Shown: in pieces, positions 19,001 through 28,845 of the stretch
Position numbering within the stretch: the stretch's first letter is position 1
How the letters are laid out: every line of letters starts with the position of its first letter
DNA from: a virus
Length of the DNA: 64,000 nt
IMG/VR virus record: IMGVR_UViG_3300012006_000003
Location: 1-64,000 of that record
Strand: one strand, 5' to 3'
Notes under the pieces: generated by a model
Told to the model about the DNA's origin: nothing
Databases searched by the model: none
What the model saw: only the letters and a program-made list of their open reading frames with translations
Translations under genes and position numbers: made by a program

Positions 19001-22000
19001 GTATAAAGTGTGTAACTCTTTCTAATGTTTTACCATTAGTAATATAATTGTCTTCCTTATTTTTTGCAATATTTTTTTGCTGTGCAATAAGTTTTTCTTT
19101 TAATACTTTAATTGTCTCCTGGATGTCTGGTGCAAAGCTTTTTCTTTTACGTGATGTAATAAGTTTTTCAAACTTGCTAATCATTGTAGAGTATTTCTCC
19201 TTAGTTACAGGATCTGTTTCTACATTTTTTAATTGTTTTAATTGATCTGACATTGCAATAAGCTCATCTGTTTTATACTTTGTAGTACTAACATCTTCAC
19301 CTTTACGTTTAAAGTTAAATTCATCACCTTCATCAGCTTTTTGTTTTTCAATTGCTTCTTCAGCTTTTGTATTATAAGCATCAATAATTTTTTTAGCTGC
19401 AGGGTTTCTTAAAATATAAGTTGCAAACATGTCGTTGATAATCTCATCATCAAACTCATCTGTTTCTACTGCTTGTGCTTCTTCTGAATTATTAAAAGCA
19501 TTTTGTAATTCTTTATATAAGTCTTTAGGTAACTGATCTACTGGAGTATTTACTGAGTATAATTCTGCTTTTCCTGTTTCTTTTTTAGCGTTGAAAGCAT
19601 TGATGTTTTCCTCTTTAAGCTTGTTATATTTTTCTTCAATAATTTTAACTTGCTCAGAATCAGCTTTTTGTTCAAGTTTATATATTGTATACTCAGAGAA
19701 TTTAGATGTAATATCCTTGATAGAGATTAACTCACCATCTGCATTATCACTTCTTAATCCATCTTCAGAACTGTATAGAGTAAATACATTACCTGTTTTA
19801 GCATCTGTGATATCTACATACTCTTTCATGTTAATCACAACTGCAATGTCTTTAATTGTTAAGCCATCTTTTTTTACAGTTTTAATAACAGTCTTTACTT
19901 CAGTTTTTTCTAACGCATCAAGTTCTTTTTTCTCACTGTTTTCTAAACCTTCAATAGTATCTTGTAGTTTTTCATCAAGTGTCTCTGTACTTACATTTTC
20001 TCCTTTTAAAGCTTTTGCTTGAGATAACATGAAAAACAATTGCTTGTATTTTTTACTTCCAATTGGAATTACTTGTTTATTTGTCTCATCTAGAAATTCT
20101 TTTGGTGGTATACCATTTTCCATAAACTCTTGAAATTGATCAAGATCTATGAATATATTCATGTCAGCAAGCTTATTCAATAACTCATTGCTTTCTAGTG
20201 CAGCCATTTGCTTATTAACCATATCTACAAAATAGTCTTTTCTATTATTGTACATATTAGTCATCCAAGCTTGTGTCTTACTTACATGATTCATGAAAGA
20301 TTGTGGATCATGTAATAAGTTAATTGATTCTACTAATCTTTTAGATTCAGCAAATAACTTGTAATAATCTTTTACTTTTACAAAGCTCTCATCAATATCA
20401 GTATCAAATACATAAGACGGATCAATACCATTAGTATTCTTTAAATAGTTTTTATAAGCTATTTCAAATTTTGAATTTAATTGTTGCTCACCTCTACTTG
20501 AATCAATGATATGTGATATTTCTTCATCACTTAACTCAACACCATATGTCTCTTTAAACATATCTTGAGTTTGATTAAGTATTTCTATTTTTTCTTCATC
20601 AGTTAACTCCTCAAGGTTTTGTTCTTTTTTAACAGCTTCAAATATAGCTTCAGCTGTTTTAACTTTTACAGGTCTTGTTTGAAACTGTTCATGTGCATCA
20701 GCAAACTCTGATAAAGCTTTTAACTTATTTTCTTTTTTAACTAAGTCTGATTTACTTGCTGGATCTGTAGATTGTTTTAAGGTATCTATCTCAGACTTAA
20801 GTAAATTTAATTCAACATCAATAGTTGATGGGTTCAATATAAAGTTCATGTCTTGTTGAGACATGTTTTTCATTGTAGGATTATTTAATACGCTACCAGA
20901 GATTTTTAACATTCTCTCTGAAGTATTCCTAAATGCATGATTAGCATAAACATAATCTCTTATACCTACTTTCCAGGCTTTATTCAAAAGAGCTGCACTT
21001 TCAAATTCAGGAGTATTTTCATCATACTTACTTAAGTCAACAGGATTAGGGAATCTTTCTTTAGCATAGTTATAAGATTTTTCTACTGAATCTATGTTAC
21101 CTAAAATAGTATCAATTTTTTGTTGTTCTTTAGCACCAGTACCTTTTTCAAATCCAAGGGCTTCTTCAAACTCTTCTGGAGATAATTCTTTGAAAGAAGT
21201 AATATGTTCTTTAAAATAGTTTAAAGTATTTGTATCTAAAGCTGTATGTATCTGTGATGCAAATGCTTCACTCAACTCATCTTTAGCTTCTTTAGTATCT
21301 GCATTATCAATGTTACTAATTATATTATTCTGTACACCATAGTTAAATATACGGGAGTTGAAGAACTCTTCAGGATTTTTATATAAAGCTGTTAACTGAT
21401 CAGAAACATCTTTACCATGTTTAGCTCTCAAGTCTTTATACTCTTGATACTTTTCTTTATTAAATGTATTATTGTATCCGTAATCAAGACCACCTTTAAC
21501 TAAGTTTAATCCACCAGAAAATAATCCCATCAATGCACCAGAAGCAAATGTCTCCAATCCTTGTGAAGAAAACTGATCTTTTAATCCTTCATACCTTAAT
21601 GAGCTTAAACTTTTATTGTATAAATGAGCTCCTAACTCTTTATTCATGTAAGCAGTCTCATAATATTTCTCATTAGCAATAGAGATTACATCTTGTAAGT
21701 TTTCTTGTACACCCTCCATTAAGTTAGCTTTCAAATATCTACCGGCTACTTTAGCAGTTACACTTACTGGTGCTTTTTTAAAACCTTTTAATGAATTTTT
21801 AAATGAGTCTTCAACAAATTTGAATTCCCCTTTAGCAAGTTTTTTACCTACCTCAGCTGTCTTTTCAAGTACAATTTTACCACCTTTAAATGAATATACA
21901 TCATCTATTCTAGACTGCATTGCTTTTTTAGATACACCTGATTTTAATAAATTTGGTATAACAATTTTATTTGTTAGAAGAATTAAACCTGTATTCCACT

Positions 22001-23231
22001 TTAAAGTGTTCATACCTGCATCCTTTGCTGTTTTAGTTAAAGTATATTGTTCATCATTATTTGGAGCTCTACCATTCTTTTTATAGAACTCATTATATAA
22101 ATCATCATATACTTTATTATCATTCATACCACCTTCAAGTCTAGCTTCAGAAAGGGCCATGTTGATATTCTTTATATCTCTAAATAATCCACCGGCAGTT
22201 TTATTAGTACCTTGAGCTAATCTTGCTAATCCTGTTAAGTTATCAGAGTTTTTTCCAATACCAATTATAGCATCATATGTATTTTCAAGTGGGTTTAAAA
22301 ATTTACCTACTTTACTTTTACCAATGTTTTCAGCTGCATTCCACATCTTTCTAGCTCCACCAATTGAATTAGCTTCTTTAAGTGTAGTATTAATAGCTTT
22401 GTAACCATCTGTGGCTAAACCAATTGCATCTCCAATTTTACCAATTTTTCTAGCATTGTTTGCAGTAGCTGCAAAGAAAGATCCACCACCAGTTACTGGA
22501 GCAAGTAAAGCACCAGCTGCTTCTTCTAGAATAGCTTCACTTATAATACCTGCAGTATAAGCAAAACTCATTGCTGTATTATTAAAGAATGCACCCATTC
22601 CTTTTTTAGATGATTGACCAATAGCTGCTGCATTTTCATATGCTCTTGCATCTTCAAGATCTGCACTGAAATCACCTTGCATCATTTTAATTAAACTCTT
22701 TGGACCTGCAACAAAACCTCTACCAAGTAATGGCATGAATGAATTCTTCATCATTCTTGTAAAGTCATCACCCATAGTAGTATTAGCATTGAACATAGCT
22801 TCATTATCTCTTATTGGAGAAAAACCTATAGCATCAAACTTTTCTTGACCATATGCTGCATATCTTTTATAAAATGAATTACCTGAAGGTCCTGCATTAT
22901 AGGCATTTACTTGAGCATATTGATTCTTATCATGATTTGTTGCAATACGCATTTGAAAACTTTTACCAATTGCTTCTTTCAAATCAGTTGGTGAAATCTT
23001 TTTGTTTGGATTCTGAGAAGCCGGTCTTCCAGGTGCATGTCCTGTGATACCATCCTGTATAACATAGTTAGGATTTGTGCTATTTAATGGAGGTGTGACT
23101 GGAAAATAATCAATTTTATTATCTTTTAAATCATCACCTTCAAAAGCAGACATGCTTTTACTATTAATTGCAGGACCACTTACTTTACCAAATTCTATTC
23201 CTAATGGGTTTAATGAGCTGTTGTTTTCCAT
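16008..23231 (-). CDS. Giant crAss-like virion protein with PD-(D/E)XK nuclease domain
   Basis: 2407 aa. The N-terminal 250 residues carry strings typical of a conserved crAss-like large cargo protein (NAGPSGNSFYKRYAAYGQEKF and SFMPLLGRGFVAGPKSL). They include Gly/Ala-rich amphipathic segments such as AAGALLAPVTGGGSFFAA that could interact with membranes on ejection. Residues about 1570-1680 form a RecB/Cas4-like nuclease: GEIDLLLID with D1592, IVDFKTG with D1606 and K1608, then QQYTYARLL. A short beta domain resembling KOW/SH3 (GDTVIVKEPIPGEKDKL) precedes the acidic C-terminus. Its start overlaps the previous stop as TAATG, implying translational coupling, and its stop is 4 bases before the polymerase gene. 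It probably travels with the polymerase in the virion. The exact role, ejection channel or polymerase partner, is unknown. Confidence 0.88.
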   Translation of the reverse strand: MENNSSLNPLGIEFGKVSGPAINSKSMSAFEGDDLKDNKIDYFPVTPPLNSTNPNYVIQDGITGHAPGRPASQNPNKKISPTDLKEAIGKSFQMRIATNHDKNQYAQVNAYNAGPSGNSFYKRYAAYGQEKFDAIGFSPIRDNEAMFNANTTMGDDFTRMMKNSFMPLLGRGFVAGPKSLIKMMQGDFSADLEDARAYENAAAIGQSSKKGMGAFFNNTAMSFAYTAGIISEAILEEAAGALLAPVTGGGSFFAATANNARKIGKIGDAIGLATDGYKAINTTLKEANSIGGARKMWNAAENIGKSKVGKFLNPLENTYDAIIGIGKNSDNLTGLARLAQGTNKTAGGLFRDIKNINMALSEARLEGGMNDNKVYDDLYNEFYKKNGRAPNNDEQYTLTKTAKDAGMNTLKWNTGLILLTNKIVIPNLLKSGVSKKAMQSRIDDVYSFKGGKIVLEKTAEVGKKLAKGEFKFVEDSFKNSLKGFKKAPVSVTAKVAGRYLKANLMEGVQENLQDVISIANEKYYETAYMNKELGAHLYNKSLSSLRYEGLKDQFSSQGLETFASGALMGLFSGGLNLVKGGLDYGYNNTFNKEKYQEYKDLRAKHGKDVSDQLTALYKNPEEFFNSRIFNYGVQNNIISNIDNADTKEAKDELSEAFASQIHTALDTNTLNYFKEHITSFKELSPEEFEEALGFEKGTGAKEQQKIDTILGNIDSVEKSYNYAKERFPNPVDLSKYDENTPEFESAALLNKAWKVGIRDYVYANHAFRNTSERMLKISGSVLNNPTMKNMSQQDMNFILNPSTIDVELNLLKSEIDTLKQSTDPASKSDLVKKENKLKALSEFADAHEQFQTRPVKVKTAEAIFEAVKKEQNLEELTDEEKIEILNQTQDMFKETYGVELSDEEISHIIDSSRGEQQLNSKFEIAYKNYLKNTNGIDPSYVFDTDIDESFVKVKDYYKLFAESKRLVESINLLHDPQSFMNHVSKTQAWMTNMYNNRKDYFVDMVNKQMAALESNELLNKLADMNIFIDLDQFQEFMENGIPPKEFLDETNKQVIPIGSKKYKQLFFMLSQAKALKGENVSTETLDEKLQDTIEGLENSEKKELDALEKTEVKTVIKTVKKDGLTIKDIAVVINMKEYVDITDAKTGNVFTLYSSEDGLRSDNADGELISIKDITSKFSEYTIYKLEQKADSEQVKIIEEKYNKLKEENINAFNAKKETGKAELYSVNTPVDQLPKDLYKELQNAFNNSEEAQAVETDEFDDEIINDMFATYILRNPAAKKIIDAYNTKAEEAIEKQKADEGDEFNFKRKGEDVSTTKYKTDELIAMSDQLKQLKNVETDPVTKEKYSTMISKFEKLITSRKRKSFAPDIQETIKVLKEKLIAQQKNIAKNKEDNYITNGKTLERVTHFIQKFKEDKYTYKGNKLIAEAFAKTIDTEGLTTNSINKFMAEIDTTLPALSNSGYTKDTIDGIKSTSTLVKKYLKDLLKEEATTPIKSKKDLLVDIQSFISENAYEYTRTAGTYLDKQLRSFFTPGQTPKFDEARISREAYDELFGPDSFIKPLKAKIDSGELFVLADNIKVFDEESGVAGEIDLLLIDQTGKLQIVDFKTGEQKKWNGFQKDTRTESGLNKIEDYTLQQYTYARLLKKMTGLDAEINIMPLEITINQKEYKIASVKQPSNQKLLGLDKWYFPLNPEFRDAKSKIDAVIKISDTLGIKVATAMNPKLITEFERLGYPEDVIKTLSKEDQKNIITDDIPYIKYQEQLDNDLNALAFADEIAEAKGKQVKKVKEVSLADKEALRDQVRALPDDMIYGLHVTGDDVAKNIYDTQFKYNLGTALQGTVGVGSKESLYNALLKLQKGESPHRGQLGMFILAFPKSEFGESTLEKKVSLDTIEDQMLETYPEMTVGKIPTKFNYGYFSNGKLYTKNDALSKKSPTVNSISNGDNIIDTVKTKPVTNQIKDAKEFFITADKDPVGRIYINMAPLKDILVVPDNTLTVIDKKTNKEIVNTQLNPEGAVVFEAMQGRLFVVAKINGQLVPFYKSSAGTSDKIQGDWYPFFGYTGAWLVKGNVDKATGKMPYSPEIDKVAELLNKNFVFPDMYINRATNLIKDQSGKVVYDFNNHFKINRLWKKEFQSQTGTKLDYKIKGLKENTRTESGLMALITSLNTTELDSSGTDKEFDEWLDLINKNIKNGAVQPTSTTVNKKNVVEKQVGPRITIEEVKNKLESINEGPVLEEYLVNLREGLVNNQITIEDRPAIVDLVNAKKEEFKLANTKLSKTILHKGDTVIVKEPIPGEKDKLFADKGSKITVIKSTETGVEFQYGKDKKTLPLSKLDKHVTTLSIQQAKDAQLGEQKIDEMDKEVIAESIKKAQDFIDKKGALGKAETEASEKSLDTIYEDLLNDLDC
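18192..18524 (-). other. PD-(D/E)XK nuclease domain in the 2407-aa protein
   Basis: Acid D1592 in GEIDLLLID, the DxK pair D1606/K1608 in IVDFKTG, and the Gln-Tyr helix QQYTYARLL are arranged as in RecB/Cas4-type nucleases. The spacing of 14 residues between the two acids is typical. All catalytic residues look intact. Confidence 0.8.
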
Positions 23232-26179
23232 TATTTTATACTTCTAAAGTTTTCATTATTCATATCTTGTACTTGAGACCAGTAGTTGAATGCATCAGTT
23301 CTACTTCTTTCTAACTCTTGACCTGAAACAATTCCATTACCAGGTGCTGAAGCTTGCTCATATCTTTTAGTTTCTGGATTATAAAATTTATAACCAAAGT
23401 TATATTTATAACCACCCATAATATCATCTTTTTCAAAAGTGATGTTATTCATGTTATCACCATCATTAGGATCTGATATAGTTACTTTTTTATTATAGTT
23501 AATATCAGCTTGCAATGGTGTTACATAAGTTGATTGGAATAAGTTATTTGTCCAATTTTTATTATCTGATACTAATGATATACCATTTTGTAAAATGTAA
23601 TCTGCTTGTTGTTGAGATATAAGTCCTGCAGATTTAACACCACTTTCTGTTTTAGTATAAGTTTGTTTCTTTAACCATTCAGCGTCAGGATAAATAATCA
23701 TTGCCCCTTTATTTGTTTTATTTTGAGCTAATGGTTGTGCAGCTAATCTGAATCCTTTAAATGTACTATTGTATTTTGCTGTTTCATTAAACATTGCATC
23801 TAATAATTGTTTACCTTCTTTGTTTCTATTAACTCCGGAAGTAACAGGACCCAAGAATCTTACATCAACATCTTTATCAAAATCAAGACTTTTAATATCT
23901 TTTTTAAATTCATTCCAGTTAGCAGCTCCAACTGAGTTATAAGCATTAGGGTATACAGTAATACCTTGTTGACCGATAGTAGTTAAACCAGCTCCTTTCA
24001 AATCTGTAAGAGCAGATATACCTGGAGGCGGTGTTAATTTAATATCTGTAGATTGGTATGCGTCATGAATAGCTTTTTTAAGTTCATTATATGGTGTTTC
24101 AGGTTTATTAGGTTTTACTTTACTATCTTTTATTTTAGTACCTGTTACTGGTGATACAGTAAACATTTCATTACTAATATTAGCCCATCTTTGTTTTTCT
24201 GCTTCTACTTTTGGATTTGAGTGAGGAGGTGTAATACCTGAACGCTTAATAAACTCTGCTTCAGAAACTTGATTACCATTCTCATCAAACATGAACTTAA
24301 CATAGTTTTTCATGTCTTTATCAAGAGTTCTTTCAAGATGATTCTTAACATCTTGTATTGTACCTTTTTTCCAGTTTTGTAAATTAGTAGTATAAGTGTA
24401 GTAATCATTTAAACCAGTATTATACTGATTCATATTTTTACCAACTTCATCAAATTCTTTAACTCCTTTATTATAATTTTGAGCAATAACCTTTTGAAAA
24501 CCTGATGTTATTTTTTTTAGTTTAGTAGTACCTAATTCACCTTTTATAAACTTATGTGGATCATTTTTTAACTGTTGATTAAATTTCTCAATAGTCATAT
24601 TTTTATCACCAAAGATTGTTTGCATATCATCAGCAGATAACTTACCTTTTAGAGACTCAAGTGATGATAACATATTAGTTAAATATGGTGTTACACCTTT
24701 ATCAATAAATCTATTAGAGTATGTAGCAGAAGCATCTTTTAAGTTTATAACATCAGTACTTGCTCCTTTTGTTTTTTGTTCAACAGTATATTGATCTGCA
24801 TCTTCACTAATAATAGCTCTACCATAAGTTGCACTAGCAGGATTCTGATCATAATGATATGCACCAGATTCAACTAAGTGTTTATCCATGTTTGCAAGAC
24901 TTGCAGTTTTTGCTGCACGTTCTCTACTAGCATTAGCAGAAGCAACTTCTTGCATTCTGTATTTATGAGCCTCTGCCTGTACAGCATAAGGATTGGCTGT
25001 GATATCTTGTTTAGAATCTTTAAATGCAAATACTTGAGCAGCTTCACCTAAATCTTTTTGCATCAATCTTGAAGCCATTGCATTATCAACTTTGTATCTT
25101 AAAGATTCAATGTCTCCATATGGATTCTCAAAACCAGTTGTAGTTGAAGGTGTTCCTGATTTTTCAGAAAGAGATTCAACATGACCATCTGTAGTTGCTA
25201 AAAGAGTTGAGTTTACTTGCTTTGCTTCATTTAATCTTTCTAGATAAGATGCTGTTTCAGGTGTAGCTGTGTTATTTGCTACAGCTTTTTCAGCTTCAGC
25301 AGTTTTAGTATTATATACCTTATCATTTTTTTGTAACTTAACTTGTCTAGCTTCATTCTCAGCTTTAAGCATTTTATAACTTTCAGAAAGATAACTCATT
25401 TCAGCAGCATTTTTATCTCCAGCAAATTGAGCTGCATTAGAATATGCATAATCTTTTCTATTTACATAAGCTTGAGTTTTATATACATCAATTACAGCAG
25501 GATCAGAACCTAGTGTAGCTTCAAACAAATGAGATAACTTAGGTATTAACACCTCTCCATTTGTTTTTTTAATAATCCATTTACCATCAGGACTAAACTC
25601 TGGTGGTGCTTCAACAGTTAAACCAGCATCTTTAGCAATCTTCTGTGCTTTCTCCATTACATTTACATAAGGAGTATAGTTTGCATTTCCAATTGACATT
25701 GTCTCCTCAAGAGAAGCGTTTTTAAACTCTTCAGTTTTATATTCAAGTGCTTTTAAACCAGCTTCCCAATATTGTGCTCTTTGTTTTTCATCTCTGTTAT
25801 TTTTTAATCCAGCTGCATATGACTTTTGACTATTTATATTTTTAGTCCAAGCCATGTCTTTCATAAGATGCTTATCTTCATAGAAAGGTTTAAATACTTG
25901 TTGAGCTTGAGTAACATTTTGTTCAAGAGATAAGTCTAAACCAGAGACACGCTTAAGATTAAAATCAATTGATTTAATTAATTCATCTTTTTTCTTAAGA
26001 TTATCACCGTGAGTTAAATCTGCATAAAAATATTGACCATAAACATTGTTTAATGCTTTATAGTTTGTATCATACTGATTTTGCTTAGTCTGCAATGCGT
26101 TTGCATAAAAGTTTAAATCAGGTTGAAATGGTTGAAACTGAGGTATATAATCGGTAACGCCTGAAATATATGTAGCCAT
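23231..26179 (-). CDS. crAss-like virion cargo protein, 982 aa
   Basis: No enzyme motif was found. The N-terminus (QPDLNFYANALQTKQNQYD, then NVYGQYF) is a pattern I recognise from crAss-like internal virion proteins encoded just before the giant polymerase proteins. The chain is rich in Lys, Asn and Gln and mostly helical in its first 450 residues. The second half has more beta character (KYNFGYKFYNPETKRYEQ). The start ATG has the TTAATATT leader shared with the 3977-aa and 655-aa genes. The stop codon overlaps the next start (TAATG). A 65-base gap upstream holds a hairpin, so this gene may begin a transcript carrying the giant proteins. It is probably structural or ejected cargo. Confidence 0.82.
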   Translation of the reverse strand: MATYISGVTDYIPQFQPFQPDLNFYANALQTKQNQYDTNYKALNNVYGQYFYADLTHGDNLKKKDELIKSIDFNLKRVSGLDLSLEQNVTQAQQVFKPFYEDKHLMKDMAWTKNINSQKSYAAGLKNNRDEKQRAQYWEAGLKALEYKTEEFKNASLEETMSIGNANYTPYVNVMEKAQKIAKDAGLTVEAPPEFSPDGKWIIKKTNGEVLIPKLSHLFEATLGSDPAVIDVYKTQAYVNRKDYAYSNAAQFAGDKNAAEMSYLSESYKMLKAENEARQVKLQKNDKVYNTKTAEAEKAVANNTATPETASYLERLNEAKQVNSTLLATTDGHVESLSEKSGTPSTTTGFENPYGDIESLRYKVDNAMASRLMQKDLGEAAQVFAFKDSKQDITANPYAVQAEAHKYRMQEVASANASRERAAKTASLANMDKHLVESGAYHYDQNPASATYGRAIISEDADQYTVEQKTKGASTDVINLKDASATYSNRFIDKGVTPYLTNMLSSLESLKGKLSADDMQTIFGDKNMTIEKFNQQLKNDPHKFIKGELGTTKLKKITSGFQKVIAQNYNKGVKEFDEVGKNMNQYNTGLNDYYTYTTNLQNWKKGTIQDVKNHLERTLDKDMKNYVKFMFDENGNQVSEAEFIKRSGITPPHSNPKVEAEKQRWANISNEMFTVSPVTGTKIKDSKVKPNKPETPYNELKKAIHDAYQSTDIKLTPPPGISALTDLKGAGLTTIGQQGITVYPNAYNSVGAANWNEFKKDIKSLDFDKDVDVRFLGPVTSGVNRNKEGKQLLDAMFNETAKYNSTFKGFRLAAQPLAQNKTNKGAMIIYPDAEWLKKQTYTKTESGVKSAGLISQQQADYILQNGISLVSDNKNWTNNLFQSTYVTPLQADINYNKKVTISDPNDGDNMNNITFEKDDIMGGYKYNFGYKFYNPETKRYEQASAPGNGIVSGQELERSRTDAFNYWSQVQDMNNENFRSIK

Positions 26180-26224
26180 AATATTAATGTTTGTCTATAC
26201 TGTAAATATATTAAAATTTTATAA

Positions 26225-26254
26225 GTTTACTAAACCTGGAAAGTTTAGGTAAAC
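26225..26254 (-). terminator. Hairpin at the end of the 863-aa gene
   Basis: Arms at 26225-26235 and 26243-26254 (GTTTACCTAAAC in transcript sense, pairing with one bulge) overlap the stop codon of the 863-aa gene. The downstream tract is A/T-rich but has no clean run of T, so this is a weak terminator or a processing or stability hairpin. Confidence 0.35.
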
Positions 26255-28836
26255 ATAAATGGGAATACATTAGAACCCATTACATAACCCATTTGAGTTG
26301 TCCCACCTTTTTTACCATATAGTTTCCCTATCATATCTGGATCAACTGCATCACCATTACCACTACTATTATATCTTTTAATACGATCTTTTAATAATAT
26401 TTGTTGTGACTCAGGATCTAACTTAGAATTTTGTAGTTGCATTGCATACTCATCTAAACTCATTTCATCAGTAGGTTTATAATTTTTACCTTTAGTAAAA
26501 CGCATTCTACCACCGCTTCTTGGATCTACTGCATATTGAGGATACATCTGATTCATTGCATCAGTTTTCATCATATTAGTTGTCAATGTATTTTCTGCAT
26601 CAGCAAGATTATGTCTAAGAGCACTTTTAGTATTTTTATACTGTTGATTAGCAACTGTATTTTGATCATACAGTTGTTTATTCTGTGCTTGATTAAATTT
26701 TTGTGCCTCATTCATTACTTGTGCATTATTACCTGCAAACTGATTAGCAACACCAACATTCATATTATTATATCTACCAAGTGTATCAGCTGCTTGTTTA
26801 GCAGCTTGACCTTGTGTTGATGCAGATCTTGCAGAAGCTGCTTGTGGTCCTGTAAATTGAGCAAGGGCAGTATTAGCAATATTTGCTTGTTCAGATTGAG
26901 CTGCTAATTCTCTTGTAGGATCATAAAAAGTAGGAGACATTAATTGTGGTTCATATCTTGCTGCCCATGGTAAAGTTTTATCAACATTAAAATAATCACC
27001 TGCTGCAAGAGCTAAATTTAATTTATCTTGTTTCCATGCTTCTGGTTCACCTGCATATGCTGCTTCAGGAGTTTCATCTTGAGTTGCAATAGCATCTGCT
27101 TCAGTAGTATCTTCAACAGGTTGTGCTTCATTTTCATATTGAAACTCTGGTTTACCACCTACTGCATCAAAATGCTCAAATCCTGCTAATTGTTCATCTC
27201 CAATTGCTGGTCTATAGTCACCTTCACCTAATGAATTTTCAATACCTTTTGTAACATCAGCGTAATTCTTTTTATAGAAATCTTCTGATAATAATGCTTT
27301 ATCATCTTCTGGTACATCTTTGATTCCTAGAGTACCTGCAAATTGTCTTCTAGCTTGTGCTTTTAATTTAGGATCTTTTTGTATACGGTCTGTTTCATCA
27401 AATGCTTCATCATCTGTCATACCTAAACCTTTAGCTTGCTCATATATGAATCTTTGCTCATATAAGTCAGGAGTAAATCCTGCAACAAATGAACCAGAAC
27501 CTTTAAGTTTACCATTGTTTAATTTAGAATAAGGACCTGTTGCACCTTGACTAACAACTTTATATTTATCAGTACCAAATACACCTTTAGCATTAGTAGC
27601 ATTAAGAGCTCTTGATAATGTTACTCTATCTCTAAAGTTACCATCCCACTTACCTGTAATTTTTACATTACCATTTTTATCTGTAGTAATACCTCCAGCT
27701 TTTATTCCTTTTGCAATAATAGCATTAGCATCCTCAATAAGTTGAGCATTTTCAGGAGACTGTTTTTTAAATTCTTCTACTGATATACCTAAAGACTTTG
27801 TATCTGCAGTAGGAGTTTTACCAAGTGTTGCTACTGTTACTTTCTTGTATGTTCCATCTTCTTGTTTAACATAGTCACCGGCTCTAGTATCAGTAGTAAT
27901 TCTTTCTCTTACAACGGCATCTTTAGGTAAGTTATCTTTAGTGTAAACTTTTGATTTTACTTCACCTTTACTTTGGTATCTATCTAATGAACCACCATTT
28001 CTGTATAATTGTTGAGCAGGACGACTATAATCACCTGTCATTATACCGTATTGAGCCATAGGAGGTACTTCCATCATCTCTTCTTGAGGATTCTGCATAC
28101 CAGGTCCTTGCTCCATCATTTCTTCTTCAGGAGATTGTTGACCCATACCTTGATTCTCATATGGATTTTGCATAGCTTGATTATTCATCTGAGCTTCTGC
28201 TTGAGGTTTCTGTGGTATTAAGTCTTCTTCTCTAATACCCATTTGCTCCATATATGGTTGAGCTACTTCAGGTATACCTTGTGGGAAACCTTTTTTAGCT
28301 TCTTGTGCTAATGCTAATGCACCAAGTTTAAGATTAATATTCTTAATCATTAACTCAGCAGTTTTTTTATCTACTTTATCTGAGTTAGGATCTTCTAATA
28401 TCTTTCTATACTTATTGATATCATATGGCTTTGCTAATTCAGCAGGAGTATATCCTTTTTTACCACATGCTTTTCCAAACATTTTTAGAATATTACAATC
28501 AGTAATTTTCATAGATGCCGTATCACTAAAAATAAATGTACCATCAGGTAAATTTAAAGGTGTTCCTCCTGAATGATGTCTTTTACCACCAATAAGCATA
28601 TGTTCAGTGAAACCGTCACCATTGATATCACCAAATGCAGATTCGCCTTTTTCAGCTTCTAGATTAGCTTCATCTCTTGGTACTTGTTTCAAGTATCTTG
28701 TATTCTCAAGATGTCTTGATGCAGCATTCATATCAGCTCCACCAAAACTAATTACTTGTTTATTTAAATTGTTACCTGTAAAACCTCCCGATTTTGCTTG
28801 TGGTAATCTCTTAGTTATTTTTACTTTAAAGTGCAT
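26245..28836 (-). CDS. crAss-like virion cargo protein, 863 aa
   Basis: The N-terminal 120 residues contain FGDINGDGFTEHMLIGGK followed by HHSGGTPLNLPDGTFIFSDT. The block H-S/N-G-G...G-x-F-I-F-S-D recurs in crAss-like internal proteins. The DxNxDG loop could bind calcium. Residues about 215-265 are a Met/Gln/Pro/Glu-rich low-complexity linker. Several Gly-Gly motifs after a basic or polar residue occur (QAKSGGFT, YRNGGSLD, GKKGGTTQ), as in the neighbouring 835- and 940-aa proteins. A Gln/Asn/Ala-rich helical region (roughly 660-740) follows, ending in a hydrophobic tail FPFMFT. No catalytic motif was found. Gene position among structural and cargo genes and a 9-base gap to the 835-aa gene suggest a shared virion role. 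Confidence 0.8.
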   Translation of the reverse strand: MHFKVKITKRLPQAKSGGFTGNNLNKQVISFGGADMNAASRHLENTRYLKQVPRDEANLEAEKGESAFGDINGDGFTEHMLIGGKRHHSGGTPLNLPDGTFIFSDTASMKITDCNILKMFGKACGKKGYTPAELAKPYDINKYRKILEDPNSDKVDKKTAELMIKNINLKLGALALAQEAKKGFPQGIPEVAQPYMEQMGIREEDLIPQKPQAEAQMNNQAMQNPYENQGMGQQSPEEEMMEQGPGMQNPQEEMMEVPPMAQYGIMTGDYSRPAQQLYRNGGSLDRYQSKGEVKSKVYTKDNLPKDAVVRERITTDTRAGDYVKQEDGTYKKVTVATLGKTPTADTKSLGISVEEFKKQSPENAQLIEDANAIIAKGIKAGGITTDKNGNVKITGKWDGNFRDRVTLSRALNATNAKGVFGTDKYKVVSQGATGPYSKLNNGKLKGSGSFVAGFTPDLYEQRFIYEQAKGLGMTDDEAFDETDRIQKDPKLKAQARRQFAGTLGIKDVPEDDKALLSEDFYKKNYADVTKGIENSLGEGDYRPAIGDEQLAGFEHFDAVGGKPEFQYENEAQPVEDTTEADAIATQDETPEAAYAGEPEAWKQDKLNLALAAGDYFNVDKTLPWAARYEPQLMSPTFYDPTRELAAQSEQANIANTALAQFTGPQAASARSASTQGQAAKQAADTLGRYNNMNVGVANQFAGNNAQVMNEAQKFNQAQNKQLYDQNTVANQQYKNTKSALRHNLADAENTLTTNMMKTDAMNQMYPQYAVDPRSGGRMRFTKGKNYKPTDEMSLDEYAMQLQNSKLDPESQQILLKDRIKRYNSSGNGDAVDPDMIGKLYGKKGGTTQMGYVMGSNVFPFMFT

Positions 28837-28845
28837 AATACAAAA

